Shown in pieces: positions 34,963 through 44,669 of a DNA stretch of 64,000 nt (position 1 is the stretch's first letter; the number at the start of each line of letters is the position of its first letter). Source of the DNA: Curvularia sp. ZM96 (Eukaryota > Ascomycota > Dothideomycetes > Pleosporales > Pleosporaceae); assembly GCA_022457065.1 (NCBI GenBank), contig JAJGBQ010000002.1, positions 1,674,001 to 1,738,000 of the forward strand, in the 5' to 3' direction. A program made the translations under genes and the position numbers. Under the pieces are notes generated by a model. It had not been told where the DNA came from. It saw only the letters and a program-made list of their open reading frames with translations, and did no database searches.

Positions 34963-35536
34963 CTAAATCCGAATCTTTCCAGTTTCTGGCGCACGTCTAG
35001 TACCTTTGGCTCCTCGTTTTGATATTTGAATTCCAATGTACGTCGCTGTAGCTGCCCAGTTGGAAAAGTTGAAGCCAGTCAGGACGATCTGTACCTTGGC
35101 CACAGTACAGACCTTCTCTTGACACAAGGACGAGTTTGTGACGAATATCCCAAGAGAGACGAGCGCAATCATGTTAACAAAACTCACGACCCAGTCTACA
35201 GCGAGTGCAAAAGAGAGATATGACGCTGTGAAAAGTCAGTCTCAGTCCATCTCTATGTCAGCGAAAGTGGGTCAACGTACGTTTCGTTGATGTAATGTTG
35301 CTCGGACTAGGAGCACAACAGATGCCCATCGCAGAGACGCATGCCGCAACAAGCGCGATAGTCACGCTGCTAGCTACCTCGGCCATTTCGTGAACCACTG
35401 TTAAAGTCCTCCGAGTCAATATTCAATCCGTAGAAACCATTCTCATTGACTTACAGTAGCTGGCAAGGCCAAGATTCACTGCTGTGAGTATTCCCTGCGA
35501 GATGCGCAAAGACCGAATAGCTGCGAGTGCCGACAT
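34963..35536 (-). CDS. Small four-helix membrane protein (MARVEL-like)
   Basis: Three exons, 35536-35455, 35397-35281 and 35225-34963, with introns of 57 and 55 bases (donors GTAAGT and GTACGT, acceptors ACAG); 153 residues. No exon is long, so the gene is easily missed. Predicted membrane helices by eye: about 14-30, 35-55 (VTIALVAACVSAMGICC), 70-94 (FALAVDWVVSFVNMIALVSL) and 111-133. A loop between helices 3 and 4 has NSSLCQEKVC, with a possible N-glycosylation site and two cysteines, and the C-terminus is basic and cytosolic-looking (ISKRGAKGTRRAPETGK). Size and topology recall fungal MARVEL-domain proteins, but I see no diagnostic motif. The frame is open upstream to 35695, so the start could be earlier; the MSALAAIRSL start is preferred. 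Confidence 0.65.
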
Positions 35537-36196
35537 GATGAAAGAGTAGAGTTGGCGTAAATAGGAAAAGGTCGTAAGGGAACGTAAGCTTGACTGAGAC
35601 AAGAGAGTTGAGAGAATGATTGAAGAAAAGAAGAATATGGAAGAACCCAGTGTCCTATGCATCCTCATATAGACATTTGAATTGGGCATAGACACTACGC
35701 AAGCTCCATAAAGTTCGTGTGGCTGATGCTACTCTTCATCAAGTGTGACATTGACGAGCTACAACATCCAAAGATAGTTGACGCCACGTCAGCTTTTACA
35801 CTAATCCTGAGGCAACGTCCCTATGCGAGTGGATAGAATGCGACTAGCTAACACTTAGCTGCGCCCTGAAGCATGCTTTCGTTTCGCAGTACGGTCGGAG
35901 TTGTCGTCTACTTACTAGCGCTTACCTACCAGTTCGTCGGTAGCTTAACTATTCTTAACCTACATTGGCATCTGACTTGGCTCTGTATACTACTCATATG
36001 ATATTGTCTAACGTAATTTCAGTGGTTAATGAAGGTTGCATAGACTCACGAATACCCAGGCTTCATAATTCTATACCAACCACAATCCATGTCTAGAGCT
36101 CCTTTCACAGCCTTCCCGCCTAGACCACCAGTCTAAAAAAGATAACTACCCTAGAACATCAGGGTGACCTGTCACACGTTGAACTTAGTGTGACTA

Positions 36197-36215
36197 TCCG
36201 CGGCTAAACCGCGGA
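36197..36215. repeat. Perfect 7-base hairpin TCCGCGG / CCGCGGA
   Basis: Arms 36197-36203 and 36209-36215 are reverse complements with loop CTAAA. It is a GC-rich palindromic unit in otherwise AT-rich DNA, 36 bases upstream of a second hairpin. Confidence 0.7.
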
Positions 36216-36251
36216 AATACGATGGGCAGTACTCTGATTGGCTTGTTATGC

Positions 36252-36279
36252 AAAGCTTGTCATTAGTAAGACAAGCTTT
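36252..36279. repeat. Perfect 10-base hairpin AAAGCTTGTC / GACAAGCTTT
   Basis: Arms 36252-36261 and 36270-36279 are exact reverse complements with the 8-base loop ATTAGTAA. It could be the end of a small non-autonomous DNA element or a terminator-like stem; neither is proven. Confidence 0.7.
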
Positions 36280-37313
36280 TTATCAAGATAAGGTTTCGGA
36301 CTTTAATCCTTCACACTAGAGTGCATTGTCGCTCCTACGCCTTGTTTCGTAGAGAGTACATTTGCAATAGCTCTTAGTTTGTAATCACGAGAGTAGAAGT
36401 GTTGTAATCTCCAATGCGTACGTATACAGCAGTAACTATGAAGAAGTGCGATGCCGAATATAAAGACTCCAAGTGTCCAAATGTCTATATTAAACCATTT
36501 TCCAAGAGGGGTACATGGTTTCTCTATAAAAAACAGTCAGTTAGCTATGCAGTCGTTTCATAGGGTTTTAGCAGTAGTTAACCCCAACTGCTCCCTGACA
36601 ATAAGCCTGTTCTTTTCCCCGGCACTTGAAGCTGGGCAGAACACTCTAGTTGCGTGCTGTTCGCTTGTGCTCGTACCAGCAACCGCCACTGCGATTGGAC
36701 GGGAACATTGTGCTGTTTATATTGAACCTACCAATGCGATAATAGTGATACATGCTAGAAGAACTCTACGTCACCGCTGAAACACTGAGCGAAATGGAGA
36801 GGCTCTGCCGTTGGCTGCATCTCTTCGCAAGTCGGATCGCAACTCTGTCTGTGCCATCAGCATAATTCAGTAGTCTCATACTGTACGAAGGCAAGCGCAA
36901 AGCAAGTTCTTACCCCGCAGACCTGACTATACTGCTCACTGTATGCTCCAATTTCGAACGTGAATTCGAGCTACTATCTGAATTGCTCAAGGCTTGGCCG
37001 TATGCCAAGTCAATATCAGAGTGCTTCATTGCATCACAGCTAGTCTTTGCCTCCATAAATGTGCGAAGTGCAGTACGATCAATATGCTCATAGGTTTGTT
37101 CTGCGATTTTGATATACAGAAACATCCTCTTCTTTCGCTGTTAGCGCTCACCAGTGGCTGTGCTCTACGGCGCATGTACCATGCATTAGAAAGTCAATCA
37201 CGGTTTCGTGAACCTGAGACTCGAGCCCTAAAGAGGACCATGGGGATGTAAAGCGGAAAGAACTCCGGTCGTCCTCACGCTCGTCCTAACGCTCGTATAC
37301 CTCTTCAGATGTG

Positions 37314-37322
37314 TATATATAT
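37314..37322 (+). promoter_or_regulatory. TATA-like run upstream of the Cys-rich secreted protein gene
   Basis: TATATATAT about 190 bases before the ATG at 37513, followed by a CAC/TTC-rich leader. Plausible core promoter. Confidence 0.4.
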
Positions 37323-37512
37323 CGGCTCCTCGTCAGTGTTAACGAGCCATCATCAGTTGCATTCTCAGCTTCTCTCTACACACTACATCCACTCGCTTCC
37401 ATTTTCTCCTTCCACTCACTCACAACATTCACTCACAACTTCCACCAAATCCATTCACTCACTACCAATTTCATTATTGAAACCCGGTCGTTTCCCGTCC
37501 AAACCAGCCAAA

Positions 37513-38305
37513 ATGCAGTTCAGCAAGATCGCCCTTCTCTTCTCCACCGCTCTCAGCGTCTCGGCTGCCCCGGGCCCGGCTACCCTCGCTCAACGTAGCT
37601 GTGGTGGTATAGGTGGTGTTGCCCTCAAAGTCTGCCAGGAGGCCTGCAAAGTTACTTGTGTAAGACACTTATCCAAGCTTTCAAACGGGATAGTTTTGCT
37701 GACGAATTCGCTTGTAGGACCTTGCCACGGATGGTAGCGTTCGTAGGCTCTGCAAGGCTGCTTGCGACTCTTCGCTCAAGGCTCGTGATGACACCACTGG
37801 GGCTGTCGGCAATCAGACCGTCGCCACTGGGGCTGCCGGCAATCAGACCGTCGCCACTGGGGCTGCCGGCAATCAGACCGACACCAGCGACAGAGAGGCC
37901 GCCGCCGACAAGGCTTTCGCCGACAAACAGGCTGCCGCTGCTAAGGCCGCTGCCGACAAAGAGGCCGCTGCTACCAAAGAAGCCGCCGCTGCCAAAGAGG
38001 TCACGGATGAAGAAGCCGCCGATCTCAAAGCTCTCTATCTCGACTACGACGACGCTCAGGCCGGCAATAGCAAGATCTCTAAGCGCAACTGGAAGCGTAC
38101 GCTCTGCGACGTCGCTGTATGTCCGACCAAGCCAGTCTCCATCGATTAATCATACTAACTCAGATACCTAGTGCGATGTCACCTGTAACTCTACCGTCCT
38201 CGCTCTCGATCAGAAGGAGTGCCTGAAGATCTGCGTAAGTTATAGTCAGACCCAGAGTGCCATCCAAGCAGAAGCTAACCCAACCAACAGAAAGGCAAAT
38301 GCTAA
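37513..38305 (+). CDS. Small secreted Cys-rich protein with duplicated Cys module
   Basis: Four exons: 37513-37659, 37718-38116, 38172-38234 and 38291-38305; 207 residues. Residues 1-18 are a signal peptide (MQFSKIALLFSTALSVSA). Twelve cysteines fall in two modules with the same core spacing: C41-x3-C45-x3-C49-x11-C61-x3-C65 and C179-x3-C183-x3-C187-x11-C199-x3-C203, plus an extra Cys before the first (C30) and after the second (C207). Between them are three tandem TGAxGNQTVA decapeptides (residues 76-105) with three N-glycosylation sequons, then an Ala/Lys/Glu-rich helical stretch. The basic sites SKR and NWKR (171-176), just before module 2, suggest Kex2 processing. I recognise no family. 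The features and gene-poor setting fit a candidate secreted effector, but a structural or antimicrobial role is equally possible. Confidence 0.8.
37796..37885 (+). repeat. 30-base tandem repeat, three units, in frame
   Basis: Units at 37796, 37826 and 37856, nearly identical (unit 1 differs by T for C at one position; unit 3 diverges in its last bases). Each encodes ten residues with an NQT sequon. The multiple-of-three period allows copy-number change without frameshift. Confidence 0.9.
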
Positions 38306-38560
38306 ATGGACACCTTATTTTTTCCATCTATTATGACGGTTGTAAGAGGCTATTGGATCTAGTCATCGCAGTGTAAATATCAGTCAGGGTACTGGGTATA
38401 GAAGTTGATACGCCCGGGTCAGAATAGATTACATAGCTACTACCAAACATAATAGATGTTTTTTCCTTTCTTTTTTATACAAACAGTTACAGGGTATTGA
38501 TACAATGCTAGTGACCTGCTACTAACATAGCATACATTTGACATTAGTTATACAAGATGA

Positions 38561-39466
38561 CTATGCAACAACGCTCTTCGGCGCCGCAGCTAGTCCAACC
38601 CATTCTCCCAATCCATGATCTGCAGTTGCCCAGTAGTCACGCGTCTTTTTGTACATAGCCAAGCGCTCGTTTAGGCTTGGAATGGCCATGATTTGTTGAA
38701 AAGGTAGCGGCCGCTGCTCTGTAGGTACATGCTCAAAATCAATCGCGGTGCCCGAGTCCGATCGCTTGGGCTTCGTGCGAGACTGCTCAGGCGCATGTGC
38801 TTTTGGGTCCGACATGTTGCGTTCGATGGGGAAAAGAGAGTATTCTTTACCCAGAGGCTTTCTCTGGAATGAGGTTATTGCATTGGTTGGCTCGAGGTTT
38901 GTAGTAGTTGAGTAGATGGACGAGGTGGTGGTGAGACGGGCCAGGGCTTTCTTGTCTTGAGGTGTGCAGGTCACTTCTTGCAGTTGATTGGATGCATACT
39001 GTATTTTTGCTGTGCGTTTTCTCAATTCCGATACAGAATCATCTGAATCGCTGTCGAAGCCGATTTGTTGTCCTAGCCGTGTCGCGCTTGGCTGCGTCTT
39101 TGGAGCAGTAGCACTGCTGTCAGGTGTTTCTGCTTGACTCTTCACTTGACTGTCTGTCAAATGCTTGTCCTCACTTCCACGGCGCGACCTTGAATGGGGA
39201 GAAAAAGACTTTTGCCTCAACCTCGAGAAACTGTCTTTCCAAGATACCCCTGAGCGCCGTGGAGTACTGTGTATGGTGTCCGAACGTCCACGCGCCTCGG
39301 TCTTCTTAGAGCCATCAGGACTGGGCGATGACCGCTCATTCGAATCAGCTTCGTTGTTGTTGAAGTAGTTGTCGATGCTCGAGGCACCACTGCCCTGGAC
39401 GTTGACGCCGCTGACATGCCTTGCGTCCATTGGCTGCGAGATTACAATTCCCTTTGACTTGGGCAT
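38561..39466 (-). CDS. Disordered fungal protein of unknown function
   Basis: Single exon, 301 residues from MPKSKGIVISQP. I recognise no family. Most of it is Ser/Lys/Arg/Asp-rich and likely disordered, with GVSWKDSFSRLRQKSFSPHS, a short FDSDSDDSVSELRKRTAKIQ helix-like segment and several Ser-Pro and Arg-x-x-Ser sites. The C-terminus is the most protein-like part: LPFQQIMAIPSLNERLAMYK, then TRDYWATADHGLGEWVG, suggesting a folded or partner-binding motif. The frame stays open upstream to 39643, but that extension is His/Thr/Cys-rich with no conserved look, so the start at 39466 is preferred. Convergent with the Cys-rich secreted protein gene. Confidence 0.7.
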   Translation of the reverse strand: MPKSKGIVISQPMDARHVSGVNVQGSGASSIDNYFNNNEADSNERSSPSPDGSKKTEARGRSDTIHSTPRRSGVSWKDSFSRLRQKSFSPHSRSRRGSEDKHLTDSQVKSQAETPDSSATAPKTQPSATRLGQQIGFDSDSDDSVSELRKRTAKIQYASNQLQEVTCTPQDKKALARLTTTSSIYSTTTNLEPTNAITSFQRKPLGKEYSLFPIERNMSDPKAHAPEQSRTKPKRSDSGTAIDFEHVPTEQRPLPFQQIMAIPSLNERLAMYKKTRDYWATADHGLGEWVGLAAAPKSVVA

Positions 39467-40195
39467 GGTTTTGATGTAGTATCCAATAGGGAATGGTTCG
39501 AAGGATGTCTGATCAGTTTTCGTCGTCCGACTGAAAGCGGATCGTTTCGAGTGTATGTGGGCCTTGTACAGGTATATGCCGCAGAACGGAGGATGGAACA
39601 GGGTGTAGATTTGGTGATGTGAGTGCGGAGGGCAGGACGACAATCGTATGATCTTGAATTAAGCGACGATCCAGCGCGTATGATCTGCGGTAAGTGTAAT
39701 AATGCTATGAGAATGTGTATTAGGTGCTGGGTCAACCAACAGCGAAAAAGCAGTCAACACGTTCAGAAAGACCAGAAGAGGATATGGGCCCTGCGAAAGA
39801 CATGTCTTAATTACGCAATGACGCAGCCACAATGGCTAAACGACGTTCTGACACTCTAAACGTGGCTGGTTTTCAGAACGGGTTCGTCTCAAGCAGAATT
39901 GGGTGTTCTGAGACACACAACGTCTGTGAACGACGGGTATACCTACGGATAAAATCGAACTTGTCTCAGTGCGCAACCAAGGAAGAGAACAACCGTGGTT
40001 TCGAACATTATGACGAGCATGTTCCTGATCGCTGCGGGTGTTCTAGTAAAGTTGTTTGTACTCGTAGGCTCTCCGGTCTGAGTCGGAACTTTGGCTCTCC
40101 GCATGACAAAACATCCCACCCACCATCCTCAAAATGATGGAAGGGTCTAGTGAGATCATAATAATTCATGTCATAACCATTTTCCATGTCTTTTC

Positions 40196-40807
40196 CTATG
40201 AGAGGGCAGAGCGATCATACACGCAGCGTGTTTTAGTATACCGCTCATGCGTGTACCGAGGCACGTCGGCAAACCGTAGATCAGCGTCTGGCTTAAGCCA
40301 CAAGGTATCAAGATACCTGCTCCTGTAAAATCTCCGGCAAGGCCCGAAAGATCTTGACGTATCAGCAGCCGTCTTTTGAGCATACTCCGTGGGTATCGAG
40401 TTCTTCTTTGATTGCTGCACGCGCGCGGGAATATCTTTGACGAACACCAAAGAGCGTAACAGCTGCTCAAAGGCTGTTGTTTGCAGTCTTAGAAGGGAAC
40501 TTGACGTTATGTACGACACACTATCCATACCTTGTATCATGATAAATCGTCCTGATGGTGTCCTCATCCTCTGCAGGGCGCGCGACTCCTGTAGGCGAGA
40601 GCGCGCTTCGTCAGGCTGAAGCGTACTCGCGACGCAGACAAAGAGATGGCCTCTGTACGCGCGATCCTGCTGTATGCATTCAACACCACCTCCGGACAGC
40701 GAGGCTGTTAATAGGCGTGATGAAGCAAGCCGTGTCTCCAAACATCGCTCTCGTCTCATCCCTGTTATCCACACCCTGGCGGGGCCTGACCAATAACAAA
40801 CATTCAT
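40196..40807 (-). CDS. Doubtful open frame, 203 codons
   Basis: ATG to stop with no interruption in DNA that otherwise has no gene. No signal peptide, membrane helix or domain is recognised and the amino-acid make-up is Arg/Ser/Leu/Thr-heavy. Its length is the only argument in favour. It may be an orphan gene or chance. Confidence 0.15.
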   Translation of the reverse strand: MNVCYWSGPARVWITGMRRERCLETRLASSRLLTASLSGGGVECIQQDRAYRGHLFVCVASTLQPDEARSRLQESRALQRMRTPSGRFIMIQGMDSVSYITSSSLLRLQTTAFEQLLRSLVFVKDIPARVQQSKKNSIPTEYAQKTAADTSRSFGPCRRFYRSRYLDTLWLKPDADLRFADVPRYTHERYTKTRCVYDRSALS

Positions 40808-41016
40808 GACTGCCCTTCCGTTTCCTATGAGGTTAGCGGCCCATTACTACCACCACAAGACTCCACCGCCATACCACTTTGCGGTACGCAGACCCTCACC
40901 CAGGGGTGACTATCATGCGTTCGTGCCTCCATGCACAGGCAAGACTGGCGGCTCTCGCTACGGAGAGGGCTTGCTTGACAGGTGCCAGAGAGGGTACCCG
41001 ACAGCATGATAGGTTG

Positions 41017-41024
41017 TATATAAA
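41017..41024 (+). promoter_or_regulatory. TATA box of the Asn/Gly-rich secreted protein gene
   Basis: TATATAAA about 205 bases before the ATG at 41229, followed by a pyrimidine-rich leader (TCTTTTATCTTCTTTC-like). A strong, regulated promoter is plausible. Confidence 0.5.
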
Positions 41025-41228
41025 TCGTTAAGCTTTGCGCTGTCTGGGCGATATCAACTCATACGAGTCTTGCCTTCATCGTCTTTCGCAGTATTCACTC
41101 TTTTATCTTCTTTCAATCGTTCCTGGAGAATCGATAGGCCGGTCCACTTTCGCTATACATCCCGCTTTAGACCTTTTTTTTCTTGCACTGTCGATTTCGA
41201 AGAAGAGAAGACAGTTCTTATATTCACC

Positions 41229-42384
41229 ATGAAGAACTCTTTCATCACTCTTGCCCTTGTCGGTGCTGCGGCTGCCCGCCCGACTGGTCTCATGACGAAG
41301 CGTGAGGTTCCCCAGGAGCACGCTCATCGCAATGTCAACCTTGCTGTCAACGAACTGTTGCAGCAGAACAATCCCGACAACGTTCAGGATCCTCTTTTTG
41401 CTCTCCTCGGAGCAAAGGCTGCGGCAGAAGGTGCTGGAAAGATCACTGACACTGGTAAGTTATTCTATGTTGAATACTAGCATAGTGAAACTAATTGTTC
41501 TAGACTGCCTTCAGCAAGCTGTCGCTGACCAGGCCTTCACTAATGCCAAGGATGCTGGTGATGTGCAGGGTATGACCATGGCACTCATTTACCGCACCTT
41601 GGAGCGTAACACTGGCTCTGTTGGCCTTGCTTCAGCTCCCTGTACATCTCTCAAGGCAGTGAACCCTGAGATTGCGGCACTCCAGCAGCACCAGGACCCT
41701 GCCAGTGATGGTGCTCAGGCGCTCAACAAGCAGATTGCTGAAGAGCTGGCACGCCAGATTGCTTCCATTGGCGGCGACCCATCGATGGCAAACGAGGCTT
41801 CCACCTTCGCTCCTGGCAAGATTGGCGACCCCACTGGCGCTGGTAACACATGTGACGATGCCAATGACGACAAGGGATGTATCAACACTCAAGGTCTTCG
41901 TGTTGATGATCTCACCGAAGACGAGATTGCTGCTGCAGTCGCTGGAACTGGCGCCAACGCCGGCAACAATAACAATGGCAACAAAAGCAATGGCAACAAA
42001 AACAAAAATGGCAACCAAAACAACAACAGCAACAATAACAACGGCAACCAGAACGCTGCTACTGGAAACGGAGCTGCCACTGGAAACGGTGCTGCTGCTG
42101 GCAATGGAGCCGCAGACTTTGGCAACTGTGACCCTACGATTGTCTTTGGTCTGCCCTCTGATGGTCGTCAGGAGGAAGCTTTCGAGCCTGCTGACCTGAC
42201 TACCTTCAACCACGGCTCAGCACAGAAGATTGGAATCATCTCTGATTTCATCTGCTCACAGCTGCCTAACAAGTGCGATGCGAACGCGGCAGCTGCCACT
42301 GCTTGCAAAGCTGCTGCATCTGCTGCCAATGGGCTGACAGGCCAGGCGGCTGCGACTGCCTTCAACTCTGCACTTGGTTTCTAG
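41229..42384 (+). CDS. Secreted surface protein with Asn/Gly-rich repeat
   Basis: Two exons, 41229-41454 and 41504-42384, 49-base intron; 368 residues. A signal peptide covers about residues 1-16 (MKNSFITLALVGAAAA), followed by a Kex2-like Lys24-Arg25 site before EVPQEHAHRN. The folded part has a small number of cysteines (DCLQQA, APCTSL, NTCDDA, KGCINT) and segments such as NPEIAALQQHQDPASDGAQ and DDLTEDEIAAAVAGT. Then comes a low-complexity Asn/Gly/Lys stretch with GNGAATGNGAA repeats, and a C-terminal domain with four more cysteines. It resembles a fungal family of secreted, wall- or surface-associated proteins of unknown role that I know only by general pattern. No GPI-anchor signal is seen at the C-terminus. 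Confidence 0.8.
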
Positions 42385-44669
42385 ATGAAGATTGTTAAAG
42401 CAGGCAGAGGACATGTAGTAACGAATGCGAGATACCACAACCGGCTACGGTGAATTCTTTATAGTACAGACGTAGCAACACGTATGATGAATCGAATACA
42501 TTTTCGGTGGTAACACTTTTGATTAGCTCAGTGATTTAGTACCATGTGTAATGACTTGGTATCTGCGTGACATGGCAAGATATTGGTGTCGAGGTTCGGA
42601 CGCCCACATCCAATGAATCCGTGTCAGAGATGAAATGAGATTGAATGCGTGGATGTGACAGAGCGCTTGGAATCATGCAACCCCCGCACCTTGATTATCG
42701 AAGCCATGGTGGAGTTGGAACAATACACGTGGTGCTTCCAGATCAGGCGGTGATTCGGCCCCGTGTTGCATTTAGCTCGGCTTTAGACGCTTGCGAAAGT
42801 TAGAGTGGCCATGAAAAGAGAAAAAAGGCAGCCAATGAAGCATGGAGGGGAGAAGACCTGGAAGAGCACATGTACAAAATAGGCGAGACACGTGCGCTTC
42901 GGGGTATTGGAGTGTGATAGGATGCAGCGAGCCAGACCGCTTTTGCAGCCAAGCGCGGGATGCAAAGAAAAAAAACGGTTGGGAACTCCAATCTGACCTG
43001 CAGGCGGCCAAAAAAGGGGTCTCGCTTGCCAACGTCGACATTGATGAAGCTGAAAGCGGATCGGGACTCAGCCGTGAGGGCCGCTCAGCTCAGCTGAGCC
43101 CATCTCGATAGCGATGTCGTGTTTGAAGCGAAACGCGTGCCTCAGAAGATCAGCAGCACACGCACAGGACAAAAAAGACCAGATTAGACGAGTCATGCAT
43201 TTACAATGTTGATGTGTGCCGTCCGCAAAGCCCCACAGTGGAGCACGGCCTCCAGACGGACAGCGAATTGGGGTACTCCAGTCCAGCTTGCGGATGCATC
43301 TGTGCGGTGCGGTGCAGTGCAGTGCTGGCACGTTGTTCGTTGTCGCCCACGCCAGCTGGAGTGCAGCACGAGTGCAGCAGGGATGTAAAGGCAAAGGCAG
43401 AGGTCGGCCAAGAGGAACGAAATTAGTGTTATGCATTCAAGAGGCTCGCAGCGTGTTGGCAGCGGGAGAGAAGGAAAAGTCGTGACAGGTGTTGTTGGTG
43501 CTTGCAGAAAAACACAGCCTGTATGCAGGGGCCGTCGAAAAAGAGGGCCAACAGTGCGGCAAGCGCGCACAGACCATACACTGCTGTATTCGGTTTAGCC
43601 CTTGCATGGAGCGCGTTGGAGCGCGTCAGTTTCGCTATGCGCCTATCAACAGCGGTGGCAGAGAGAGCAGCGGTACGTGGCCGTGCAAACCGACAGCAAG
43701 ACGTGCAGCGCAGCACAACGCAGTACAGGCCGGCCAAATCGAAGATGCTCACGACCGTTGCGGTCATATCTTGGTAGCGGCGTCGTAGGCCTTTCGATGG
43801 GCGCGTTCCGAGAGCTTCTATCGACGATCTTGGCCTGGCCTTAGCCCGTGCGCCTTGTCGTGCACTAGCGGGCAACAGCCGTCCACGGGTCACCCGACTT
43901 GAATTTGCGAACCCCAACCATCACCTTCACACTTCACGACCTCACGATAATTCCGAGCCGATCTCGACACGCCGCACGCTCGTCGGCCCCGAGACCAGGC
44001 GCCTGCTTGACGACTGTTTCCTTGCCTCTTCTTCTACGCCCGTCTTTCGTTTTGCGCGCCCCATGGACGCCCAGTAGAGCGCCCACTTCGCTTCCGCTCA
44101 CGGAATCCGGACTTCTCACCGCGACCCGCGACTTACGACTCCTCCACGCATCGCCAAAAACCACCCCCTTTCGCCAATTCACGCGTCTCCCATCTCCTGT
44201 TGAGGTCTTTGCGCTTCTTTTGCTTTTGTTGATCGCGCCGATTTGGATTACGCGCCATTAATCCCTCGCGACAGCCAGCTACGCGCCTTTGCACAGAGAT
44301 CTTGTCGCGCATTCTTCTGGCAAGCTCTTCGCAACTGCAACAGCACCAGTCGCCAGCGCATCCAGATCCGCGCGTCGCTGTGATAGTTGCACGCCTCCTT
44401 ATTGAAGCCGCAGCCATCCTGATAGCACGTGTAACCGTCGTGCAGCCGCACTGTCGCGTTTGCAGAATCCCAAACACCTGTTCGAGCCGAGCCGAGCCAA
44501 ACAACCAGCGAACCCATCTCTTCATCGTGGGAGTCGTCTTGTCATTGCATGCATTGATCACTCGTCGCGCGTGCCCTGTCTTGACCACCTGGACCACCTC
44601 GTCACGGGCGAAATCGACGACGTTTCGAAACACCTGGCTCGTCTTCTATTACCGTGATACGTTAGCAAT
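42385..44669. other. Gene-free region and long leader
   Basis: About 2.3 kb without a credible gene. The right half (43.9-44.6 kb) is C/T-rich like a long 5' leader of the following gene. Frames of 60-180 codons here are on both strands, Arg/Ser-rich and mutually overlapping, which is the pattern of GC-rich noncoding DNA. Confidence 0.5.

Larger units (their letters stand above)
33900..37300. other. AT-rich, gene-poor segment
   Basis: By eye, the base composition shifts to more A/T than either side, most clearly at 33990-34080. It has only one credible gene (34963-35536) and two perfect hairpins. It may be a decayed repeat or RIP-affected DNA; no transposase or reverse-transcriptase remnant was recognised. 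Confidence 0.45.
35537..37512. other. Gene-poor region upstream of the small secreted protein gene
   Basis: About 2 kb with no supported gene. It contains two hairpins (36197-36215 and 36252-36279) and, near 37310-37500, a TATA-like run and CAC/TCC-rich leader belonging to the next gene. Confidence 0.5.
39467..41228. other. Gene-poor divergent region
   Basis: About 1.8 kb between divergent genes. One 203-codon open frame on the minus strand (40196-40807) has no domain, and its composition (Arg/Ser/Leu/Thr) is that of chance frames. The promoter of the next gene, with a TATA box at 41017, is at the right end. Confidence 0.45.

Noticed and set aside
33900..37300. Transposon remnant in the AT-rich segment
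   Set aside because: No transposase, reverse transcriptase or long terminal repeat was recognised in any frame; kept only as a compositional observation.
43429..43917. 162-codon minus-strand frame rich in Arg/Ala/Cys
   Set aside because: GC-rich noncoding DNA with overlapping frames on both strands; no domain, signal or splice support.
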